5,128 nucleotides of DNA from Methylomonas sp. (lineage in GTDB: Bacteria > Pseudomonadota > Gammaproteobacteria > Methylococcales > Methylomonadaceae). The notes beneath the pieces are model-generated. The model was not told where the DNA came from. It saw nothing but the letters and a program-made list of their open reading frames with translations, and searched no databases. Each line of letters opens with the position of its first letter. The stretch's first letter is position 1. This document shows positions 1 through 5,128 of this stretch, piece after piece. The position numbers and the translations under genes were made by a program. The stretch spans positions 1-5,128 of the forward strand of contig JALSLS010000011.1 of assembly GCA_026988195.1 (NCBI GenBank), given 5' to 3'.

Positions 1-80
1 CAAGGGGGGTGGCATAAGAATTAAGGCTTTTATTTAGCAGAATTTATTCTTTAGCACTATTTCCCGATAAGGGCAGCTAA
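1..80 (-). other. Beginning of the next cassette in the array; no convincing gene
   Basis: On the minus strand this stretch follows the attC cleavage point and would be the 5' end of the next cassette. It is AT-rich with a C-run near the window edge. A single ATG at 15-13 opens a frame (M-P-P-P-L) that leaves the window after five codons. It lacks a Shine-Dalgarno sequence, so I do not call a gene. Short inverted arms (CCC/GGG at 63-73 and AGAAT/ATTCT at 40-51) are too small to interpret. Confidence 0.5.
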
Positions 81-191
81 CGCCTTGCTAACTTGCAGCT
101 AACTCAGCACGGGTTTTGTGTGATAATGAGCGATAGCGAATACACAAAAGGCGGGCTGAGTTAGCTGTCAATGTTAAGCAACTTGTTATGC
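75..191 (-). other. attC: Integron attC recombination site (complete, about 117 bp)
   Basis: The outer boxes are R'' GCATAAC (191-185) and R' GTTAGCT (81-75) on the minus strand, sharing the paired TAAC/GTTA core. The inner L boxes are TTGCTAA (85-91) and TTAAGCAA (174-181), separated from the R boxes by 3-nt segments that do not pair (82-84 and 182-184), as in the unpaired central spacer of attC sites. The plus strand then folds through TTG/CAA and a perfect 13-bp stem (96-108 with 155-167). A further 8-bp stem (114-121 with 142-149) closes a terminal loop of about 20 nt. Bases without partners (one A at 176/177, T172 and T168) all lie on the 3' arm of the plus strand. This matches the extrahelical bases that mark the recombined bottom strand. 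The site starts 2 nt after the upstream stop codon. Confidence 0.92.
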
Positions 192-193
192 TT

Positions 194-2104
194 TTATGCA
201 TGTGCCGTGCTTACTTTATCAATATTGAGCACCCTCCATCCCCACTCTAATCTTTTCTTATTGTAGTTTAAAATGGCTTTTCCAGAAACCCAATCATCAT
301 CATTAATGTTATCCCCCCTCATTACAGGAGGGGGGACAAATATTCCATCATCAGTAAACCCCATGCCATTAGACTCCCTTACATTGCCTTCAAATGCCTT
401 TACTATTGAATCAGGTATAAGTTTCTCTGTTTTCTTGGCTGTTATTACACTATATCTAACTCCTTGTTTACTTTTATACTGAGAAACTCGTACAGAAATC
501 CCATCACCTTCATTAAATTTTTCCTTTAAATCTGAAAATCTAATAATGCCATCTATAGTCCGACTAACGATAAAATGAATAAGTTTTTTTTGTACGTTAA
601 TGTGATCTACAACACCAATATATTCATCAAAAATATCCCACTCAGTTGAAGCATCCCTTTTTTCTAAAGTATAAACCTGAAAGCGATTTTCATGGTCGTA
701 TTCGCCCTTGATTTTTATTCCCTTGCCATGTTCGACACCATTTACTAAGACTTTAGATTCAGGAATGGAAACTTCAAAAGGGATGGTAGAGGAGTTAATA
801 TATAGTTTTCTCTTTGGTTTATTGGGCTTTGCATCAAGTGTGAAGCATTCGCCAAGAATCCCATCTATCCATGGAAGATCGCTGTACAAAAGCTCCTCTG
901 CAACTGGCGCATGACTTATGTAAAGTGCTTGATTTGATATTGTAGCAGATGCTGCCTCATACCAAGGTTGTGTTTTCAATACCTCAATTGAATCAGGGAT
1001 ATTCTGATTCTTATCAACTCGATAGGTAGTTACTTCTTCAATTTCAAGCTTTGCTTTGGAGTAATCTTCACTTTCAATTAATAACTCTGCAAGTTTGATT
1101 TTAACCTTACTAACGAAATTAATATCTTTTGAACAAAGTAAGGCTTTACAGTAACAAGATAGAGCAGTTTCTAGTGTAATTGACTTATGAATATCACCGA
1201 GTAATTCCCACGCCCAATAGTCATTGACTTTACTCTTTACCACTTCTAGCCCAAACGAAAGAGCTTCATCATTTCGTCCAATGGACATAAGTGTTCTAGC
1301 TTTACTAAGTTTGAGCCAAATATTGTCTGGATATTTGATAATACAGTCATCAATGAAAGGTAAAATATAGTGAAGTTCTTCTTGTACACCTCGTGAAAAA
1401 GCGTCTTTACTTGCATGTTGAACTACTCTTTCAGCAAGCGAGGGGTAGATATTGCCATCCTCGGTTCTGAAAGGCTCATAATCATCAGGTCGAAGATTTT
1501 CGAGTCCCCATATTCTCACGTATGCTCCCATATTTAGCTTGCCTTCCTTCGCAAGTTTATCAGCAAGCTGAAGAAAACAGGTATGCAACAGTGATGGTTT
1601 TTCTACTTGTAGTTTAAAATAACCATTTAAATGCTTTTTAGCTCCATTGGAATTAGGAGGATCTTGTTCAATCATAGCCTTAGCAAGGCGATATAACTCC
1701 CAAGCTAAGCCTGTTTGAACATCTTCAGAATGATCTCCGTTACTTAGTATTTTCCTGAAAAGATCAACCGATTCTTGATGGCGACCTTCCTTACTTAAAG
1801 CCTTGGCTTTCAGGATGTCTTGACCATTAGGGTTGCATAACTTAAGAGCATATTGTCTTTGATCGCTAAGTATATTATCTGAAGGGTCAATCTCTAGATG
1901 TTCAAGCTGCTGAGAATAGTTTGGTAAGTTTTGTTGATGTCCTGATCTTGCATCGCGCTTAATTAAATCGATGACGCACCAAGCAAATGCTTTGATATCC
2001 CAATCATCCCGCTGGGGGTTATTTATTAGCTCAACAGCCATCTGGTAGGCTTCATCTAAAGAGCCTTCCTTTCGTTTGGCAAAAACAGCCTTGCTAGTAA
2101 TCAC
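194..2104 (-). CDS. TPR-like helical-repeat protein with C-terminal S1/cold-shock-like beta domains, second gene of the operon
   Basis: This is a 636-aa protein with no signal peptide or membrane segment seen, so it is probably cytoplasmic. Residues 4-50 and 98-144 are related helical units (K-A-x-x-K-E-G, then an acidic A/S pair, then A-W about 40 residues on). More TPR-like hairpins lie at about 263-306 and 334-362. A junction at about 380-420 has W381-Y382 and P411-W412. The tail is beta-rich in three blocks: about 433-485, 494-558 (around Y495-IGVVDHI and IIRFSDL) and 563-630 (FEGNVRESNGMGFTDDGIF, then VSGKAIL and WGW). These resemble OB-type S1/cold-shock folds. From memory, this architecture resembles the TPR plus S1/CSD-like proteins of TOTE conflict systems; I cannot confirm this without a profile search. 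A scaffold that binds nucleic acid and the partner helicase is the likely role (inference). Start: GTG at 2104, chosen for the 4-nt GTGA overlap with the helicase stop and an AAGAG 8 nt upstream; the next Met is residue 22. It ends in TAA 2 nt before the attC. No catalytic motif was recognised. Confidence 0.85.
   Translation of the reverse strand: MITSKAVFAKRKEGSLDEAYQMAVELINNPQRDDWDIKAFAWCVIDLIKRDARSGHQQNLPNYSQQLEHLEIDPSDNILSDQRQYALKLCNPNGQDILKAKALSKEGRHQESVDLFRKILSNGDHSEDVQTGLAWELYRLAKAMIEQDPPNSNGAKKHLNGYFKLQVEKPSLLHTCFLQLADKLAKEGKLNMGAYVRIWGLENLRPDDYEPFRTEDGNIYPSLAERVVQHASKDAFSRGVQEELHYILPFIDDCIIKYPDNIWLKLSKARTLMSIGRNDEALSFGLEVVKSKVNDYWAWELLGDIHKSITLETALSCYCKALLCSKDINFVSKVKIKLAELLIESEDYSKAKLEIEEVTTYRVDKNQNIPDSIEVLKTQPWYEAASATISNQALYISHAPVAEELLYSDLPWIDGILGECFTLDAKPNKPKRKLYINSSTIPFEVSIPESKVLVNGVEHGKGIKIKGEYDHENRFQVYTLEKRDASTEWDIFDEYIGVVDHINVQKKLIHFIVSRTIDGIIRFSDLKEKFNEGDGISVRVSQYKSKQGVRYSVITAKKTEKLIPDSIVKAFEGNVRESNGMGFTDDGIFVPPPVMRGDNINDDDWVSGKAILNYNKKRLEWGWRVLNIDKVSTAHA
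313..335. repeat. Perfect GC-rich inverted repeat inside the second gene
   Basis: CCCCCCTC (313-320) and GAGGGGGG (328-335) are perfect 8-bp arms around a 7-nt loop, close to the 3' end of an otherwise AT-rich gene. They encode the VPPPVMRG stretch at residues 590-597. No T-run follows on either strand, so it is not an intrinsic terminator. It could form a strong mRNA hairpin, and its C6 and G6 runs could be prone to slippage. Confidence 0.6.
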
Positions 2105-4944
2105 GCGCTCAGCTCTTTTGTTAACAATGCTTGAACATCAGTTGATAGAATGCTTGAAGAGCATGCATTGCGAACAGGTGCGCATTTAGTGAATTGATTT
2201 TTCCCGTTATAAAAAATATCAAAAACAGCACTTTCACCAGATTGAATGAAAGTGTAACGCTGCTTCCAGTCCATTGATTCTACATTGTTAATAACCATCC
2301 CTTTTTTCTCAGCCAAGGGAGAAAGTCTTTTATGGAAATCATTCAAGAATACCTCTTCAAATTCAATGTTAATGGATGAGTTCGTTATTACTGGCACAAT
2401 GATAACACCGTTAAGTGGAGAAACTAGTTTGAGAATTTCCCCGCTAAACTCAGTTTGCGTTGGAGTAGAAATCCTGGATATTTTCCCCTTACCGTTATAA
2501 CTAATATCTATTCGTACTACTTCACTATCATTCTGAAAGAAATAGACTTCCTGATATTGCCCCTGACTAACATCTTGGATGCTTATGTCAGAATTTTCAA
2601 AAATCTTTCTGATTCGCTTTAAAATTTCCAAAGAGAAGTAAGCGTTAGATGCAATTCCAAAAGATTCATGACTGCTAGTTTTTTCCACATGTGTTTTAGT
2701 TGAGTTTAGAGCCTCTTCATTGTTTGTTGTCGATGAAGCATGATTAGGGTTTGATGAATTATCACCGCTACTACCAACGATATTAGGGGATGCAACTACC
2801 TTTATTCCTGAACCAAGTTTGATGGCAGGAGGGTCTAACAAGTAAAGCTTATCAGATGTGCGTGTTATTGCCGTATAGAACCACCTGAAATAATCCGCAG
2901 ATAACTGGCTCTGATGTGTTTTGCATTTTACAAATACATGGTTCCATTCACTTCCTTGAGCTTTATGACAAGTTATCGCATAACCAAACTTCAAGCGAAG
3001 CGCATTAAAGTAAGGGTCTGATCTCAGTGTCTCTTTAAACTCAAGGCTGCCCCGTTTTAAGTGAGGATGACGAATACAAAAGTCAAGATAAAGGGCTTTA
3101 CTTTCATCAGAAGTAAGACCTGGGTATTCACTGTATAATAGATCCTCTAGGATTCTTGCTTGAAAAAAGTGAGGCGCACCTTCTAAATCTTTGAAACCAA
3201 CAATTACGTTTCTAAATGCTAAAGAAATAGCTATTTCTTCGACTTTATTCGTTTCTTTATTTTTTCTACGCAGAGTTATGTTTCGACGCTCGGTATTGCT
3301 TAATACTTTTTTGACAAGACCGAAATCACCGTTTGAAATAAAGAAACCATAAGCATTGCTATTGCTGACAGCCATTACTTTGTCACCGCGAGTTATTTCT
3401 TCGATGTCAGGAAAAAAATGTTCTCTTATGAGCCGATTGTAAGCTGCTACATCTGCATTCGAGTGCGCCAGCACAATGGATTCACCGTTAATCTTACCTC
3501 GACAGGAATCAATGTAACAAGGCAATAGTTCTTGATATGACACCTTAGATAAATCAGGATAATTCAAATCTATGGTCAGTTGATTGAAGATACCCTTTTT
3601 CAAAGATTTTCTTAGGTTTATAGAATTGTGCATTACGCCACTATCAGTCTTTTGGCGAACAACTTCCGTTAATTCATAGCGAATGCTTTTTACATTATGT
3701 TTTCTATATAGGTATTTATCGTCAAGAGCTGGAGAAAAACTCATACCAACAGGTGGTAATTGAGCATCATCACCAATGAAAATCACCTTTTTCCTATGAT
3801 CGTTATGATCAAGATTGACGAACTTAAAAAAGTCACGTAGTAAATATCCTGAACCAAAACGAAAGAATTCTTCTTCATGGTATACATCTGCAATCATTGA
3901 TGCTTCATCAATGATAAATACAGTATCAGCTGACATTTCATTAGCTGTCAGTTGAGCATAAAACTTGTATGTTTCTGAACCATCTAGATCCTCGTCACGA
4001 TACTCTACAATATCTTTAAATGAGTAGATCGTTTTATGGATGGTGTAAGCTGGTGATTGAGTTTTTTTAGCTATTACTTTTGAGGCTTTGCCTGTAGGCG
4101 CAGCTAGAACGTAATTACGACCAATTGCCCTAAAATATTCAGTTAAGCCTTTAGTTATGAAGGTCTTACCTGTACCAGCATAGCCTTTTAGCAAGAATAC
4201 ATGATCATCTTTGCTACCTAAAAAGCCAGCTAGATTGTTTACTAATTCCATCTGACCGTTAGTAAGGCTATATTCAGCAAAAGCATCATGTAACTTGATA
4301 AGTTCACGAGTACTTTCAGGAGCTAAGTCAAATGATGAGACAGCATTAGAAGATGCCTCTTTAAATATTTGGAGCTTTGACTCATCTAATGATTTTTTTA
4401 ATTTATTAGCCTTGTTCTGTGCTATTTTCTCAGATTCTTCAAGCCTCTTCAGTTCCTCTTTCACACTCTGTAATTGAATTTCCAAGTGTTTATTTTTTTC
4501 ATTTAAATCATGAGTTGGAACACTTGGGTATTCAGGTTCTACATAAGCAGGATAATCATCAAAAATAGCACCACTATATGTTTTAAACAACCATTGACTT
4601 ATCAAATAAGCATCATGTAATAAGACTAGAGCATCTTTTGAATTAATATTTATCCCATGAGCTGCTTTGTTTCCTAACATGCGGATTGCATGAAGCTTTT
4701 CAAGAATTGCTGAATCTATTATTTCAATAAATACTGAGGCTTTGAGCTTTTCAAAAAAACCATCATTTCGTTCACATGGTAAATTCAGTTCACGATATAG
4801 AATCCCAACAAGCTGCTCTGCAAAACAACGCAATTTTACTATTGCTGTATGTGGATCAGTATAGATATATTGTTCAGCAAAGTTGGCATGTTCATATAAT
4901 TGTGACCAACGTTTTTTTAATTGTAGGAAGTTATTTGATTTCAT
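2101..4944 (-). CDS. DUF4145 (HEPN-like) - coiled coil - RecD-like SF1B helicase with duplicated C-terminal domain
   Basis: This 947-aa protein is predicted to be an ATP-driven 5'-3' DNA helicase of the RecD/RecD2 type. Residues 5-118 match the DUF4145 domain seen at the N-terminus of some type I restriction HsdR subunits (YTDP at 28-31, R88-x-LGN-x-x-x-H96). Residues 145-195 are a charged heptad coiled coil. Helicase motifs run in order: Walker A GYAGTGKT (254-261), Ia APTGKA (282-287), II IIDEAS (344-349), III GDDAQLPPVG (391-400), IV arginine in TEVVRQ (R430), the RecD2-type SNGDFGLV (537-544), V TCHKAQGSEW (658-667) and VI YTAITR (690-695). All expected ATPase residues are intact. An S/N/T-rich linker (about 705-765) leads to two copies of a domain (about 764-845 and 861-945), each with a YNGK motif. 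No nuclease motif was recognised. The ATG is chosen because DUF4145 begins at once and no other Met occurs before residue 89. The stop overlaps the next gene. Related helicases include RecD2 and restriction-linked or defence helicases; the biological target is unknown. Confidence 0.92.
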   Translation of the reverse strand: MKSNNFLQLKKRWSQLYEHANFAEQYIYTDPHTAIVKLRCFAEQLVGILYRELNLPCERNDGFFEKLKASVFIEIIDSAILEKLHAIRMLGNKAAHGININSKDALVLLHDAYLISQWLFKTYSGAIFDDYPAYVEPEYPSVPTHDLNEKNKHLEIQLQSVKEELKRLEESEKIAQNKANKLKKSLDESKLQIFKEASSNAVSSFDLAPESTRELIKLHDAFAEYSLTNGQMELVNNLAGFLGSKDDHVFLLKGYAGTGKTFITKGLTEYFRAIGRNYVLAAPTGKASKVIAKKTQSPAYTIHKTIYSFKDIVEYRDEDLDGSETYKFYAQLTANEMSADTVFIIDEASMIADVYHEEEFFRFGSGYLLRDFFKFVNLDHNDHRKKVIFIGDDAQLPPVGMSFSPALDDKYLYRKHNVKSIRYELTEVVRQKTDSGVMHNSINLRKSLKKGIFNQLTIDLNYPDLSKVSYQELLPCYIDSCRGKINGESIVLAHSNADVAAYNRLIREHFFPDIEEITRGDKVMAVSNSNAYGFFISNGDFGLVKKVLSNTERRNITLRRKNKETNKVEEIAISLAFRNVIVGFKDLEGAPHFFQARILEDLLYSEYPGLTSDESKALYLDFCIRHPHLKRGSLEFKETLRSDPYFNALRLKFGYAITCHKAQGSEWNHVFVKCKTHQSQLSADYFRWFYTAITRTSDKLYLLDPPAIKLGSGIKVVASPNIVGSSGDNSSNPNHASSTTNNEEALNSTKTHVEKTSSHESFGIASNAYFSLEILKRIRKIFENSDISIQDVSQGQYQEVYFFQNDSEVVRIDISYNGKGKISRISTPTQTEFSGEILKLVSPLNGVIIVPVITNSSINIEFEEVFLNDFHKRLSPLAEKKGMVINNVESMDWKQRYTFIQSGESAVFDIFYNGKNQFTKCAPVRNACSSSILSTDVQALLTKELSA
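2110..2655 (-). repeat. Tandem domain duplication at the C-terminus of the helicase
   Basis: Residues about 764-845 and 861-945 align as two copies of one unit. Each has an F-x5-6-KR helix start, then I-x-x-V, a Y-x-F strand, an acidic turn, V-x-DI-x-YNGK and a proline 9 or 10 residues after the lysine. The YNGK motifs are 96 residues apart (816-819 and 912-915). The copies are diverged, which indicates an old duplication at protein level and not a recent DNA repeat. Confidence 0.7.
2113..2117 (-). promoter_or_regulatory. Ribosome binding site deciding the GTG start of the second gene
   Basis: AAGAG on the minus strand lies 8 nt before the GTG at 2104, inside the last codons of the helicase gene. 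The GTG shares bases with the helicase TGA (GTGA, 2104-2101). A modest Shine-Dalgarno plus a 4-nt overlap is typical of translational coupling, which would keep the two proteins in fixed proportion. Confidence 0.65.
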
Positions 4945-4965
4945 TTTTTCTGTTTTTTATTTCTA

Positions 4966-4994
4966 ATTATGTTTAGGTCAGTGTTAAAAATCAA
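4966..4994 (-). promoter_or_regulatory. Cassette-borne sigma70-type promoter for the operon
   Basis: On the minus strand, TTGATT (4994-4989) is followed after exactly 17 nt by CATAAT (4971-4966). This gives 4/6 and 5/6 matches to the consensus -35 and -10 boxes at the ideal spacing. Transcription would start near 4959, leaving a leader of about 15 nt before the ATG at 4944. That leader is A-rich (ACAGAAAAA) with no clear Shine-Dalgarno, so initiation may rely on an unstructured leader. The promoter lies inside the cassette boundary and would move with it. Confidence 0.7.
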
Positions 4995-5027
4995 TTTAAA
5001 TCTGATGAACTGGTTTTAGCTTTTGTA

Positions 5028-5128
5028 GCATAACGCCTCATTCAGCTGTTCCACTGGAAAACTGGCGCGAAGCTTCTTAAAACAACCAAACTATACCATA
5101 AAAAGAAGCCTCCGAAGAAGCCCAACTT
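5028..5128 (-). other. attC: 3' part of the preceding cassette's attC site (cut by the window end)
   Basis: On the minus strand GGCGTTATGC (5037-5028) is a typical attC 3' end, with R' box GTTATGC. Next to it, the plus-strand series TAAC-GCC-TCATTCAGCTG mirrors the R'-spacer-L' layout of the downstream site. Further in, GAAGCTTCTT (5069-5078) pairs 9/10 with AAGAAGCCTC (5103-5112), which could be the distal hairpin of the variable region. The 5' half with R'' and L'' must lie beyond 5128, so the pairing of the outer boxes cannot be checked. No gene is seen from 4945 to the window end. Confidence 0.72.

Larger units (their letters stand above)
81..5033 (-). mobile_element. Complete integron gene cassette of about 4.95 kb carrying a two-gene operon
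   Basis: The two ends are inferred from the G^TT cleavage point of the two attC core sites: GTTATGC on the minus strand at 5034-5028 and GTTAGCT at 81-75. Read on the minus strand, the cassette starts with TTATGC, carries its own promoter and two overlapping genes, and ends with its attC, which is the normal gene-then-attC order. Established knowledge: most cassettes are about 0.5-1 kb with a single promoterless gene, so this one is exceptionally large and self-contained. Such cassettes are excised and inserted by an integron tyrosine recombinase (IntI), which is not encoded here. Main uncertainty: the upstream attC is only half visible, so that boundary is less certain than the downstream one. 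Confidence 0.8.

Noticed and set aside
1..15. Start of a gene in the next cassette (ATG at 15-13 on the minus strand)
   Set aside because: Only five codons are visible and no Shine-Dalgarno precedes the ATG.
75..191. Intrinsic terminator after the operon
   Set aside because: The strong stem-loop is explained by the attC structure and is not followed by a T-run on the minus strand. Some attenuation is possible, but a terminator call is not supported.
273..914. Short plus-strand open frames within the second gene (273-482 and 708-914)
   Set aside because: They lie antisense to the beta-rich tail of a protein with clear domain structure, have no ribosome binding site of note and encode no recognisable product.
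2101..4944. Nuclease domain within the helicase protein (as in Gabija-, Mokosh- or HsdR-like systems)
   Set aside because: I found no PD-(D/E)xK, PLD (HxK) or HNH signature in the coiled coil, linker or C-terminal repeats. Only the HEPN-like head could be catalytic, and its motif is altered.
2285..4976. Short plus-strand open frames opposite the helicase gene and its leader (2285-2500, 4295-4477, 4776-4976)
   Set aside because: They are antisense to conserved helicase, coiled-coil and DUF4145 coding sequence, and their translations look like reverse-frame by-products (S/F/L-rich).
4987..5005. Operator-like imperfect palindrome around ATTTAAAT overlapping the -35 box
   Set aside because: The arms match only with a one-base shift and the core is a simple AT palindrome expected by chance in this AT-rich leader. 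No regulator is encoded nearby.

Overview
The window holds what looks like one complete, unusually large integron gene cassette, read on the minus strand. It contains a two-gene operon bounded by an integron attC recombination site on each side. The downstream attC (75-191) is complete; the upstream attC (from 5028) runs off the window end. The cassette has its own sigma70-type promoter (4966-4994). It then encodes a 947-aa protein with an N-terminal DUF4145/HEPN-like domain, a coiled coil, a RecD-like superfamily 1B helicase and a duplicated C-terminal domain (4944-2101). A 636-aa protein follows, with TPR-like helical repeats and a beta-rich S1/cold-shock-like tail (2104-194). The genes overlap by 4 nt (GTGA), and the second stop codon lies 2 nt before the attC.

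Host: a long attC (about 117 bp), a cassette array of this type and AT-rich coding sequence suggest a sedentary chromosomal integron of a marine or aquatic gammaproteobacterium of the Vibrio, Shewanella or Pseudoalteromonas sort. No gene here is a taxonomic marker, so this stays an inference, and no integrase gene is in the window.

Layout in plus coordinates: 1-80, start of the next cassette with no convincing gene; 75-191, attC; 194-2104, TPR/OB-like protein gene on minus; 2101-4944, helicase gene on minus; 4945-5027, leader and promoter; 5028-5128, 3' half of the preceding cassette's attC.

Working model: the ATP-dependent helicase, with a HEPN-related recruitment or effector domain, and a helical-repeat protein with nucleic-acid-binding-like folds form one translationally coupled complex. 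Carriage on a mobile cassette, self-contained promoter and domain types fit a biological-conflict (probably anti-phage) module. This is inference: no known defence system is recognised with certainty, and no nuclease motif is visible in either protein.
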